Source of the DNA: Gnetum montanum
Lineage: Eukaryota > Streptophyta > Gnetopsida > Gnetales > Gnetaceae
Assembly: GCA_015680685.1 (NCBI GenBank)
Contig: MNCI01030629.1
Span: 427,980-491,979, forward strand
Length of the DNA stretch: 64,000 nt
Reading direction: 5' to 3'
Shown here piece by piece: positions 22,267 to 33,968 of the stretch (its first letter is position 1; each line of letters begins with the position of its first letter). Under the pieces are notes generated by a model. The model made no database searches and was not told where the DNA came from. It was given only the letters and a program-made list of their open reading frames with translations. The translations under genes were made by a program, and so were the position numbers.

Positions 22267-22800
22267 CATGGTGTCTTGTGGTTTTGTAGCCTTTGCTCTT
22301 TTGGTTGCACATACTAGTTGTTTACTATTGTGGTTGTGGACTGGAATGGTAATTGTATTGACATTCTAAAGGGCTGGTCAATTATTGCACATGTTACTTT
22401 CAGTAGTTATGCATGGAATTTGCTATGTGTGTATGGCTCCATGTGTGTCTTCCTTGGAGATCTCAATAGGTAGATCCTTCATGCTTTGCTTAGCATCAAT
22501 TGTGCTAAGCCATGCCCTCCCCATGATTATTAGGAATTCCTTATTAGCATCTTTTACATCAATTACTAGAAAGTTAGTTTGATAGTGGTCACCACATCAT
22601 CTATCTGCCCCAAAGAAGTGGTGACATAATGATTTGCAAGCTCCAACCTAATGTTGCACTCTTTTAATTGTGGTAGGTTCCATGCTTGATATGTTTTGTA
22701 AGAGATCAAATTCACCTTGGAACTTGAGTCTAACAGAACTTTGCATGGTAGATTTCTAGCTACTCATAGATAAATCAAATGAATTCCTAGATCAATTCTC
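22267..22800 (-). pseudogene. Athila-like protease, minus strand, cut at 22,266
   Basis: On the minus strand the active-site stretch reads LLDSSSKVNLISYK (about 22,690-22,735), with D-S-S instead of D-S-G. The IIMGRAWLSTIDA-type motif is found near 22,495-22,535. The protease is followed for about 170 bp by the same C-terminal sequence as at 36,960-37,100 before it meets the plus-strand LTR at 22,266. RT and integrase, if ever present, are gone. Confidence 0.65.
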
Positions 22801-25394
22801 TTCTTTGGAAGTGGCCTTGCCTTTATCCAATTTGTGATGATTTCAGAAAGCATGATCATCTGAATCTATTTATTAATTGATATTGGAAGCTTATTAGTAG
22901 TAATGGAATCTATGGTAGGGGAAGTTGGTCTTAATGAAGCTCTACTTCTACTAGCCTTTTCTGGACTTATCCTAAAGAAAGGACATTTCTTCATTTGGCC
23001 CTTAGTGTTGCTCATAGGATTTTCTATCTAAATGGTTACTACCCATGCAACTTTCCTCTACTATGGTTGTGGCAGTAAGTCCCCTTACATTGCAGGTAGT
23101 GGCACTAGTGGTAAAGGATTTGTATGTTGATTTGAAAAATTAGCTGCTTGTGGATGCACGTTCAAGTCTAAGTTGGTCCTTGGTGGCATCAATTTGTGGT
23201 ATTCTGGTGGATAATACTATGGGGTCTAAACGACTGCTTTGGCTGGTGAGATCAAATGTTGGACATAGTATCCATAAGGATCAGGTTATCAAGATGAATA
23301 CTATTGATGTGGTGGTGGCATGGTCCACAATTAAAGCTACTACCATTACTTATAATATTTCTCCTGTGGCTATGAAAAAGCTCCACTAGGATAATACATT
23401 GGTTGAATGTTCTCCTAGTAGTTACCTTGAGGATAAGGTAATCGTTTGGGCATTTGTTTTTGAACAAATTTGAGATTAAGTGTGTATGCCCTTGTTCCTT
23501 GCAGATGTGTCATAACCGGACAACATCCCTTAGGATGTTTGTACTAACACACAGTACAACCTTCCTCATCTGTAGAGCTTGTATTTAATACCTTAGTTAC
23601 TAAAGCAACTTTGCTTTTGCGTCCAAGTTCTCTCTTCTTTCTTTTGTCTTTACCTTTTACAAAAGCTTACTCTACTCTTTCTTCTACAAAATTTAACATT
23701 GTGGTACATCTTTCATTGATTAAGTCCCACATTTTTGCTACCTGTGCTACTACATTGCTAACAAATTTTTGGATTAGTAGCATCTCTTTTCGGATTTCCT
23801 AGTCCAAGGTTTCTTCCTCATGGGTATCACATACTTGTACATCTTTATTTCTTATTAATGGATCCCTATTGTATTCTTTAGCTGATTCCCTTTTTTCTGA
23901 GTTCATCTTCTTCTTTTACCACTTGATTAATTAGTATTTGAATATAATGGATGGTCAGTTCTGATAATCTTCCCTAGGCATAAACCCCAAGGGTCAGTCT
24001 ACTTTTACTTCTTTGATAATCTATGATATGCCTAAGTTGTTCCTTTGATCAAAATTTGTGGTCTAGGAATCTGTGTAATAATGAATAATATTTGACCATT
24101 GCCACATCAAGGATTTTATGAGTTCCTTATTTCCAACCTTGGATTTGTTTTCATAGATTTGATACTCATGAATAGGTCTGATATTTATCATTAAAGATTT
24201 CAAGCATGGTACTCTAGCGTCTGATGGATTCAAGTTCTAGTGATCTATACTAGCTTTTTGCTTCCTTCACAAGTATTCTAGAAAATAAATTTAATTTTTT
24301 CCAATCACTCTCTATGTTTTGAAGGGCACAAGCATCATGGAATGCTTGAAGGTGATGTTGTGGATTAGTGTTATAACCACCTTCAAATCATGGCATATTA
24401 TTCATATCTAGCCTTTTGATTTAGCTATCTCTCACGTGCTTGGTTTGTATGTAGACAACTTCCTAAATATTGATCATGCTTTGGGTTTTCATGAGGGCTT
24501 TATCATCATGATCAGGTTCATATGCTCTATTGTAACGGTGGCCCCTTGTATGTTGATGCCTCTCTTGATCCTCTCTTCTATTTCTTCTTCTCCTTCTTTC
24601 ATACTCTTCATCTTCTGAATTAGAGTTGAATATCTATCATGATGACCATGAGTAATCTTTTCTTTTCTATCATAATCCTGGTACTTGTGTCTTCATCTTT
24701 CATAGTCCTCCATTGATCATGATGAGGTAGATGAGGTGGCAAGAGAATGATGCTACCCAGTTCACCTTTCATGTCTCTTGTGAGTTTCCCTATAAGATTT
24801 AGTAGGATTTCTTGGCCTAGAGTCCTTCTTATATCTTTAGTCAGTAGCCTTTTCCTTGTGTGTCTCTACTAGAGTAGAATTAAGTTGGGCTTTGATAGGT
24901 TCCTCTACTTTGATGATAGGTGTTTTTTGATAGCTCCTCATGGTGTTGGCAGAGTTGTTCTAAAATGAATTGATCAGCATTAAGCTCTTTTATGATAACA
25001 GAAGTGTTGCCTTTCTTTCCTTTGCTATGTATATGTTTGATCTTCATGGAAAAAACTCTTCTCATCTACTCCTTTGTGGATTCATAGGGTCTAGTCAGGT
25101 GTTGAGTCACATGATACCCTTCCTAAATTTGGTCCAAATGCATTCCCTTTAGGATAGTTTGTACATGTTCAGTGCTGCATGTTCTGGAGGCAAGAATATG
25201 TTGCCTTGCATGTTTCTCCACGTCATTTGCTTGTCCTAATGGAATATGAAAGTAAAATCTAAATGGTATGGATCAATGTCAGCATAAGTGAGTCATGTTT
25301 GCATTGGCTTCTTTCATTCATCTTCATCAACAATTCTATTGCTACTTCTTGTTATCTCCTTGGCAGGTAATGGTTGATCATTATGTGAAGCCAT
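22801..25394 (-). pseudogene. Athila-like gag, minus strand, decayed
   Basis: The likely start is the ATG at 25,394 (minus strand), 110 bases after the PBS. The order of blocks is the same as in gag at 4481-7056, with which it aligns over nearly its whole length (for example the CATCAAGG...TTTATGAG block at 24,105 and 5762). The C-terminal HPKGCC-type block falls near 23,520-23,550. Many TAG and TGA stops are present. Confidence 0.65.
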
Positions 25395-25503
25395 ATTATA
25401 GTGTTTAGATAGTTTACATTACTTATATTTTTTGGGTTTGAATTTTAAGTTTCAGATACAAAAAACTTTGAAAAATTAATTACTTAACATAACATTGATT
25501 TGT

Positions 25504-25520
25504 CCTTGGCAACGGTGCCA
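25504..25520 (-). other. Primer-binding site, tRNA-Asp-like
   Basis: On the minus strand it reads TGGCACCGTTGCCAAGG, a close match to the complement of the plant tRNA-Asp 3' end (TGGCGCCGTTGCCGGGGA). One base separates it from the LTR. Confidence 0.85.
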
Positions 25521-25521
25521 C

Positions 25522-26382
25522 TGATGAGCAGTGGAGTATCCAACATCCAACCATATGAGATATGAGTGTTCATGCATGATCTCGGTCGAATTCCATAGAG
25601 AAGGAAATGTGATTATGCAAGTAATTGGTTAGAATTCATAATCATTTTCTTCCCATATGAGCTAATAAATTTAGTGCATATGGTTTAAATCATGATGAGG
25701 TATATGATATTGATGTTGTATGGGCCATAGTGCTTCCAACTAACATAAAGTAAATGTAGTAATTTCTAAATCTAAGTAGTAGTAAACAAATCTAATGTAG
25801 TGTATGTGATGAGTAGCTAGTCCTAACTTTCCATTCACACCCTGGACTTCATGTAACTACTACTAGTATTATCAAATACCACACCATTAGACGTACCAAG
25901 TGATAGTACTACTAGGTTACCAAGTAGCTATAGTTAACTGCTTGAGATTAGTCATACTCATTCCACTTAACAACAGGAATATTAAATGCATAGAAAGTAA
26001 ATCAATAACTAATGAAAACATTAAACATGAACCTAAGTAAAAATAGGAAAATTATTCTAAGTGTAAATAATAAATACTAAGTGCTATTGCAATGATATAG
26101 AGCGAACTTGATCTTACTTGAATAAAGACTCCATTCAATTACTAAACATCACACTGCGGGCATACACTCCTAAGTGCTAAGTGCTAAAATTGAGAAAACA
26201 AATTGATTTAATTTCAAATGTGTCTAATGAAAACTGTCTATGGATGGTGCACCTAAGTGTCATATTTATAGGCCTGCACATATTCGCAATATTGGATACA
26301 CGACATTGTATCTTGTGCCCTGATATCGGGGATCCAATATTGAATACCCAATATCTTCGCCAAGAAAAAAATGAAGTTATCA
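25522..26382 (-). mobile_element. Athila-like 5' LTR (861 bp), inserted in another LTR
   Basis: On the plus strand it runs from TGATGAGCAGTGG to GAAGTTATCA. A reversed TATA box is at 26,263-26,270, with GATATC/CAATATT motifs at 26,285-26,360. It is the 5' LTR of the gag-protease at 22,267-25,394. Immediately beyond its outer end, 26,383 continues in the middle of a second, related LTR of the same orientation. Confidence 0.88.
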
Positions 26383-27065
26383 ATGTCGTTAGGTCCTTAA
26401 TAATCCTAGTTGTAAACATGATGAAAGTTAAGAATAATAATCTAAATCTAAGTAATGACTATAATGTAAATCTACTCTAGCCTATATCAATGAGCATCCA
26501 GTCTTGGCTTATTGTACATGGCTTAGGCTCATGTAATTGTTATTGGGATTACCAAGTGAGTTCACTACTAAGCCAATCAAGTGAAACCACTACTAGGTTA
26601 CCAAATGATTACACTTTAATGCTCAAAATCAGTTAGAATAATTCTGCTTTACTAATGAACAAGTAAAATAAAGTGCTTGGAAACATAAATGATTAACTAG
26701 AAAATAAGAAATTAAGCTAAGTAAACCAAGTTAACTAAGTGGATGCTTCAATGATGAAAAAAATCTCGATCTTTATTTCTTAACATGAATGGTGCCCAAG
26801 TACACTTCACTCGAATAAAGATTTTGTACAATTGCTCAACATCACATTATGGGCATTTACTCTATCCCTAAAACTACAAAAAAAATTGTAAGAGTCTAGC
26901 TAAGGATGGAATGGAAAAGTTATGGATTATGCATCCAAGTGTTAGTATTTATATGGCTGCACACATCTTGAGACATTGCATCAGAAATGATGTAGCATGG
27001 GTTATGGCATCATATCTACGACATTGTTGCTACGATATCGTAGAGAAACAAAAATTGACTTTATC
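26383..27065 (-). mobile_element. Older Athila-like LTR, 5' part, disrupted
   Basis: This minus-oriented LTR portion aligns with 25,790-26,382 (shared landmarks: the block with TGGGATTACCAAGT at 26,544-26,557, a reversed TATA box at 26,946-26,953 and GATATCGTAG motifs near 27,036-27,045). Its outer end is TTATCA at 27,065. Its 3' part would lie beyond the inserted element and is missing from the window. It is itself inserted in the chromovirus 5' LTR. Confidence 0.8.
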
Positions 27066-28775
27066 ACTTGCTAAAACAAGTAAGGAATTTTATTTATTTT
27101 CCTTTTACATGGCTACCCTATGTTGCTATGAATTTTTTATCTCTTCTCTTTGCTTCCTTCTTCTCTGTTATTCTTTTGTGATTTTAATTAATATGCCAAG
27201 ATGTTACCATATTTTTGTAATTTTGGACCCTTTTTTAACAAAATATTTTAATCATGTTCATACTTTTTGAATCTTTTGATGATTTTTGGAAATTATGAAA
27301 ATTATGCCTAACTTGTCCTTAGATATTTTATGAATATTTGGAATATGCTTATAACATAAATGTGATTTTACAAGAATTTTGAGGAATTTGAGGTTTTGTA
27401 GAATTTTTGACCATTTTAGGTACTTTTTGAACTTTTGGAATAAAATAATAATATTTGTGTGATTGATTTTGTTCATTTGGTAGTGGGAGTTATGAATCTT
27501 TTAGATGCCCTCATTTGCATGTAGTAGTCATGTGTTCTTTAGTGGGAGCCACCCCACTAGAATAAGGGTTGTTGGATGGATTTCCTACCTTAGATTTTGA
27601 TTTGTAATATCATGTGAGGCTACTTCCCTCTAGTGGTGTATGATGAGGCATAGTCAAGACCTATCATTCTAATGATACATGTGCCTTGGCCATTGAGGAT
27701 GTTAGTAGTGAAGCTATTGCAAATACCTGACCATGAGTAACTTGTTTGGGGTCACGAGGCTAGTTTGATGATAGTAGTGAGGTTTCAGTGTTAGTGAGTT
27801 CCTTTAGTAGTGAGGATAACCAAGGCCTAGCCTTCAGAGATGCTTGATTAAAATATACATTTTCTTTGGATTTCATTGGACAAATCTATGCTATCTTTGA
27901 ACACTAAGGGATCAAATAATTAAAATAAAATAATAATATATTTGCTTTGGATTCTTGGATTTTATTTAGATTTTAAGAAAATTTGTGACATTTTTGGACC
28001 TTGCATCCTTTTTGAGCCCTTATGCTCCATGAAGAGGGAAATAAAATAACCTTTTTTATTTGAGGAGTTTTGACTCCTCCTACATTTTGATACAAAGAGC
28101 CCATAATAGACAAGGAAATGTTGAAAGAGGGACATAGGATGAAAGGTGGACCATTTCTAAACAAGATGGATAATCTCAACTTCAAAAATAATTTATGTAT
28201 ATTTTGTATTTTTTGTAGAATAGAAACCTTGTACACTTTTTGGAAACTTGAGCCATGCAGTTATTTTTGTGAATAAAAAAGAAGATATAATAAATATGAT
28301 TTTTCCGTCTATGCCATTGGGACCATGAGATCACAAGGAACATTTTTCATTTCAGTGGGAAAATTTAATATTGTTTATTTTATATTGATATTTTATTATT
28401 AAATTTAATAAACTTCAAACATTAATAACTTTATTTTTAGATGTCCATTTGAGACAAAACAAGTATAATTGAGATTGTTATTTTACATACTATTTTATTA
28501 TGCATCCAGTGGAATTTTTAGATATTTTTTTTGTGGCTGTGCAAAATTCTATTTTTTATTAAATAAATTTTATAAAATTATTTATAGAAGTATTATGAAA
28601 TTTTGCTACATTATATTAATTTACTATATTTATTCTTATAATTAATAATTTTATTTATTTTATGGATTCCTTTTGAAATTTCTAAATCAAGGTTAAATCC
28701 AAATCCTTGGGGTTTCGTAGCATCTCTAGTAGTTATTTATATGATATATTATAGATAATTAATATGGGTGTTACA
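27066..28775 (+). mobile_element. Chromovirus 5' LTR, 3' portion (1.7 kb)
   Basis: Positions 27,066-27,770 align with 41,945-42,665 of the 3' LTR (for example the CATGGCTACCC block at 27,109 and 41,980, and the TGTTGGATGGATTTCCTACCTT block at 27,568 and 42,439). The LTR ends TGTTACA at 28,775, just before the PBS. The first about 1.3 kb is missing, replaced by the Athila-like LTR at 26,383-27,065. The complete LTR would be about 3 kb, in the range of Tekay-type elements. Confidence 0.85.
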
Positions 28776-28779
28776 ATGT

Positions 28780-28792
28780 TGGTATTAGATCA
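28780..28792 (+). other. Primer-binding site, initiator tRNA-Met-like
   Basis: TGGTATTAGATCA matches the usual plant iMet PBS TGGTATCAGAGC with two changes and lies four bases after the LTR end. Confidence 0.8.
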
Positions 28793-28869
28793 CAAAATTA
28801 TTTTAGATATTGCTTAATTTATATTTTCTAAACTTGATTTATATCTCATTAGAAAACTCACAAAATCCT

Positions 28870-29930
28870 CATGCAACTCCAAATCAAATATTTGAGCAAT
28901 TGTTAATCGTTCTTCAAAATCAGAATCAAAATACCCATAGTGAGTGCTCTAAAAATAAAGGAAGAAATCAAGAATAGAAGAGATTAATCCATAGTTTTAG
29001 AAGGCTAAATTCACCTATCTTTTCAGGCATTGAAAATCCTACTGTTGCTATACAATGGTTGAAGGCATTACAAAAAGCATTCTACAACTTGCATTGCACT
29101 AGTCTAGAAATGGCCTATTTAGCTTTATATCAGTTAGAAGGTGTGGCTGAGCAATGGTGGGAGAGAGAAAAAAGAGTTAGGAATTGGGAAGATGAAGGGA
29201 TAGAATGGAAGTAATTCAGTGAGGTATTCAAAGATAGATATCTCTCTAAAGCCTACCTAGAGAAGAAAGAAGACAAGTTTAATTGATTGATTGAGTGATC
29301 TATGTCTATATATGAGTATGATAATAAATTTACTAAGATATGTGAGTATGTTTTCTATGTATCACAAAATGTGGCTATTTGTAGTAGAAAATTTGTAAAA
29401 GGATTGAGGCCTCTCATCAAAATCAGAGTTGCAACGTTAGCTCTGGAGAATTATGAAGAAGCACATGCTAGAGCTATTATTGTTGAAAGGGAATAGGTGA
29501 AGGATGCAACTCAAAGAGAAAGAAAAAGGAATAAAGGATTTATGACTAGAACTAATCAAGGAAAATTCAAGTAGTCTAGGGATATGAATGGTCCAATTTA
29601 GTAGTAGCCTTGAGGATTTAATGGACTAGTTCAACAACAAAGTAGAGGATTTAATGGACTAGTTTAACCATTTAATTTTAGGATTTCACTAGGATCTAAT
29701 ACTTGATTTTATTACAAAGAAGTTGGCAATATTAAGAAGGATTTTCCAAAGCTACTTCAGAAGGAGAGTATTATGTAGAATAGAGGCATGGAATATATGA
29801 TTTCAAATCATAGAGTTTTCTAAGAAAATCGAGGAGGAATTGCTAATAATTCTAGGATGGCTCAAGAGAATCAAGGATTTAGCAATAATCAAGGAAGAGG
29901 TGGAAGATCTATGAATCAAGGTTGAATATA
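28870..29930 (+). pseudogene. Chromovirus gag, decayed
   Basis: A Retrotrans_gag-type core can be read at about 29,030-29,490: FSGIENPTVAIQWLKALQ, then LYQLEGVAEQWWEREK, then ENYEEAHARAIIVERE. A zinc-knuckle position near 29,705-29,745 reads FYYKEVGNIKKDFPK, in which each cysteine has been replaced. Stops include TAG at about 29,212. It would make the particle shell. Confidence 0.8.
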
Positions 29931-29979
29931 TGCTATTCTAGAGAGAGATATAAAGGAATAACCTAACACTATGGTTGAG

Positions 29980-30540
29980 ACTAAAGGTATGCTTTATGCA
30001 CAATCTATTCTTACTCTTTTTTATCTTGGAGCAAGTCATTTTTTATTAATAGTCAAATAGTGGAAAGATTAAATTTTACATTTGAAAGACTAGAAATTCC
30101 ATTATATGTTCAAGCTATGGGGCACAATGAATACATAGTAGAATATGTGTGTAGGAAGCTTCTATTTAAAATATAGGATAAGAAATGGGATGTAGATTTT
30201 TTTATTATGGAATTGAGAGAATATGATATTATTTTAGAAATTGATTGATTAAGTTGATATAATGGATTTTTTATTACAAGACTAAGATTGTACAACTAGA
30301 GTTAGGAGATGAACAACAAGTGTTGGTTGTTGTTAAAGGAAGACCCATTAAAGTTGATTTGGTTTCCTCTAAGAATTTCATGAAAATGTTTAGGAAGGGA
30401 CATACATGTTTTATGGCTATTGTTAAAACTAAAAGTAAGGAGGATGATATAGTTTATGTTCTAGTAGTCAATGAATTTCTAGATGTATTTACAAAAGAGT
30501 TACCAGGGTTACCTTTGAAAAGAGAAATAGAGGTATAAAT
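29980..30540 (+). pseudogene. Chromovirus protease region, decayed
   Basis: A LGASHF stretch near 30,028-30,047 corresponds to the active site D-S-G-A-S-H of this lineage, with the Asp no longer readable and a frameshift just after. Downstream, VVNEFLDVFTKELPGLP (30,466-30,516) is the usual linker between protease and RT in chromoviruses. Confidence 0.7.
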
Positions 30541-31280
30541 CATCCTTAAACTAGAAACAAAATTAATATCTAAGGCACTGTATCACATGTCCCTAGTTGA
30601 GTTAGTAGAGCTCAAGATACAAATATAAGAACTTTTATATAAAGGTCTTGTTTGACCTAGTGTTTTCCCTTGGGATGCACTAGTGTTATTTGTGAAAAAG
30701 AAAGATGAGAATTTAAGGCTATGCATTGACTATAGATGGTTGAACCAAGTTACTATTAAGAATAAATATCATATACCTAGAATAGATGATTTATTTGATC
30801 AATTGAGGGATGTAGCTGTATTTTCCAAAATGGATTTAAAGTTTAGATATCATCAACTTAGAATTAAGGAAGAAGATGTTTCAAAGATTGTACTATGAAT
30901 TTCTTGTATTACCATTTGCGTTAACAAATGCTCCTACAATATTTATGCATTTGGATAAATTTTTGATAGCATTTATTGATGATATTTCAATATATTATAA
31001 AAGTAAGGAGAAACATGTTGAACACTTAAGGAAAGTATTACAAATTCTAAGGGAAAATCAATCATATGCCCAACCCTCTAAGTGCTCATTTTGGAAAAAA
31101 GAAGTACAATTTCTTGAACACAAAGTATTAAAAGTAGGGATACCAATTGATCTAATGAAGACTCAAGTAATTTGGGATTGGCCAAGGCCTTATATTGTAA
31201 TAGAAGTAAGGAGTTTCTTAGGGCTAGGAAGTTACTATCGAAGGTTTGTAAAACATTATGCTAAAATTACATCTCCTTGA
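30541..31280 (+). pseudogene. Chromovirus reverse transcriptase, decayed
   Basis: Motifs in order: [20 protein letters not shown] (30,686-30,745), [11 protein letters not shown] (30,773-30,805), [19 protein letters not shown] (about 30,821-30,877), LPFALTNAPTIFMHLD (about 30,909-30,956), FIDDISIYYKS with the catalytic D-D (30,973-31,005) and VRSFLGLGSYYRRFVKHYAK (about 31,205-31,264). One frame change near 30,890 and a stop at 30,898 break it. It is typical of the chromovirus branch. Confidence 0.92.
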
Positions 31281-31830
31281 ACTAAGTTGTTAAGGAAGGA
31301 TAAGTCATTTCAATGGAAAGAAAAATATGAACAAGAATTTCTAGAATTAAAGAAACAACTCACATTAGCTTCTATTTTAATATCACCAACTCCAAGTAAT
31401 TGTTAGGTATATATACTGATACCTCAAATGAAGGATTAGGATGTGTCCACATGCAATAAGGACATGTTGTTACCTATGCTTCTCAACAATTAAAGAACCA
31501 TGAAGCTAGATATCCTGTGCATGATATGGAGTTAGCAGCTATTATTTTTTGCACTAAAGATATGGAGACATTATTTGTTTGGAGAGAAAATAACCTTTTG
31601 GAAAAATCATAAGAGTTTGCAATATCTCATGACCCAACCATAATTAAATTTGGGGCAAAGAAGAATGGATGGAACTACTTTCAGATTTTGATTTTGATAT
31701 TAATTATCATCCTAGAAAAGCAAATGTAGTAGCAAATGCACTTATTAGGAAGATAGGTAAGGTAAATAGATTAATTATGCAATTAAATTTAGTGGATGAG
31801 ATTATTGAAGACCAAAATGTAGATTCTTGA
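31281..31830 (+). pseudogene. Chromovirus RNase H, decayed
   Basis: Located between RT and integrase. Fragments in different frames match gypsy RNase H: an [14 protein letters not shown]-type stretch near 31,503-31,545 and a tail at about 31,700-31,760 with a YHPRKANVVANAL motif. Frameshifts prevent a single reading. Confidence 0.7.
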
Positions 31831-32751
31831 TGTCAAGAAAATATTTGGAAGTTAGATCAAATTTCTTCTAACTATTTACAATGTGAAGATAAAGGTGAGT
31901 TAAGATTCAAGGGAAGATTATATGTATCCAAAGTGCTAAGACAAAAAATATTGGAAGAAGCTCATACAAGTAGATATCAGATGCATCCTAGGGATGATAA
32001 AGTATTTCATATCTTAACAAGACAATATTGGTGGCCTAAGATGAAACAAGAGATAGCTGAATTTGTTTCTAAATGTTTAAGTTGTGAACAAGTTAAAGAA
32101 GAGCATCAAAAACCAAGAGGATTACTTTATTTTCATGACATATCGTAATGGAAGTGGGAGGTTATTAGCATGGAATTCATTTTAGGACTACCAAAGATGA
32201 GAAGAAAGCATGATGTTATACTAATAGCAGTAGATTTTCTAATAAATTCTTCTCATTTCCTTACTAGCTGTTTCACTACAACTGCTAAGGATATTGCTAA
32301 GTTATTTATTAAGGAGATTGTTAGATTACATGGGATTCCAATTAAAAAATTATAAGATAGAGATCCTAAGTTTATCTCAAGATTTTAACAAATACTTCAA
32401 GCAGTTCTAGGTACTAAATTAATTATAAGTTCTGCTTATCATCCTCTAATAGATGGACAAACCAAATTTAGTAAATCAAATTGTGGAAGATATGCTCTGA
32501 GCTTACACACTTTAGTATAAGGAAGACTAGGGTAAAATGTTATGTTTAGCAGAATTTGCATATAATAATAGCTATCAAGAAATTATTAAAGCTACTTCTT
32601 ATGAGATACTTTATTGTAGACCATGTTGATCACCTATATGTTGGACTACCATAAAAGATAGGATGTAGTTAAGTACTGACTTGATCAATCAAACCACAGA
32701 GCATGTTCACATAATCCAAGGGTATATTAAGGTTTCTTAGGATAGATACAC
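31831..32751 (+). pseudogene. Chromovirus integrase, first part, interrupted
   Basis: The HHCC region carries EEAHTSRYQMHPRDDK (31,960-32,007) and CLSCEQVKEEHQKPRG (32,074-32,121). The core has MEFILGLPK (32,170-32,196) and AVDFLINSSHF (32,230-32,262), and a degraded second and third catalytic region follows to about 32,500. The coding sequence is interrupted at 32,751 by a complete Athila-like element and resumes at 40,122 or 40,127, with TACAC on both sides. Confidence 0.88.
32747..32751. repeat. Target-site duplication, left copy (TACAC)
   Basis: TACAC directly precedes the 5' LTR at 32,752 and recurs directly after the 3' LTR at 40,122-40,126. A perfect 5-bp duplication is what Ty3/gypsy integration leaves. 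Confidence 0.93.
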
Positions 32752-33830
32752 TGATGAGACGTGATATGCACAAGCTGTGATGTTGCATCCAATGCGATAT
32801 CGCGTATGCGATATCGCGGTCCGCTGAAAAATCTATAAATAAGAGGTAGCACTCCCCTCATTTCCCATCCTGGCTAGAAGTAGCAAAGCTTTGGTAGTTT
32901 GATCACTCCAGAGTTAGATTAATTTTCCATGTTCCCACAATAGGAGCCCTAGAGTGAATGGCTCTTTATTCGAGCAACATTGTACTTGAACACAAGTTGT
33001 GTATGACAATAAAGACGAACTTGATTGGATAAACCTTGTAGTGCATGGATAGGATTTTATTTATTGTTATTTATTGCTTTCCTAGAATGCGGTATGAGTA
33101 CAACTTGATTACAAGCATATAAAGATGTGTACGGCTAGTCAAGGAATCGACTGCTCATCGCATGCGGTATGAGTACAACTTGATTACGAGCATTGTGACT
33201 ACTCGGTAACCCAGTAGCGTATTCTAGGATCTATGCTTGGTAATCCCAGTGGTAGTCCCAATGTGTATGGCTAGTCAAGGAATCAGCTGCTCATTGCACT
33301 TAGGCTAGTTAGGTTCTCTCACCCTTATCTCCTAGAATGTGGGATAAGTACGACTTGGCTACGAGCACCTACGGGTGTGTACGGCTAGTCAAGGAATTGG
33401 TTGCTTATCACACTTAGGCTAGTTAAGTGCCTTAGTACAACCACTTTGAGCACGTGCGGTACGTGTGGTGATCCTAGTAACGATTATTGTTTGGTAGCCA
33501 TAGTTGCATAGTTTAGGGTGTGTACGGTAAGTGGGAACGGATGCTGATGCTAGTTAATTTAGACTTACATCCTTAGTTAGAGTAGTTAGTTCTCTCAACC
33601 CTTCACCCTTTAGCATAGGAGATAAACCAGAAAAGACCAAAAAAATCATATACCTCAGACTTACTTAACCATACACAGTGACAACAACAAGTAAGTCTGG
33701 GAAGACAACGAATGATTAACCCTAAGTGTTCCATGGGGTGTTTATGATTTTAGTCTGTGGAGTTTGACCGGATCGCATGTGCTACGCTCGTTTCGTATGG
33801 TTGAGTGTAGGGGTACCTCGCCACTCATCA
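32752..33830 (+). mobile_element. Athila-like 5' LTR with repeated modules (1079 bp)
   Basis: TGATGAGACG...CACTCATCA. The TATA box is at 32,834-32,841, preceded by two CGATATCGC palindromes (near 32,795-32,820). A poly(A) signal AATAAA is at 33,008-33,013. Downstream, a module with GAGTACAACTTGATTACGAG and GTGTACGGCTAGTCAAGGAA recurs about three times (33,085-33,420), which accounts for its length beyond the 861-871 bp of simpler copies. Confidence 0.93.
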
Positions 33831-33849
33831 TTGGTGCCGTTGCCAAGGA
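33831..33849 (+). other. Primer-binding site, tRNA-Asp-like
   Basis: TTGGTGCCGTTGCCAAGGA directly after the LTR. It matches the complement of the plant tRNA-Asp 3' end at most positions; the differences are C-to-T or G-to-A. Confidence 0.88.
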
Positions 33850-33968
33850 ATAAGTGTTTGTGCATCGAATAGAACATAAGGGATATCACTCACATCGTTG
33901 TGAGCCTTAACAAACCTTTGGGTTAATCAAAGAAAAATTATATACGGTAAATTAGCACACCGATAAAA

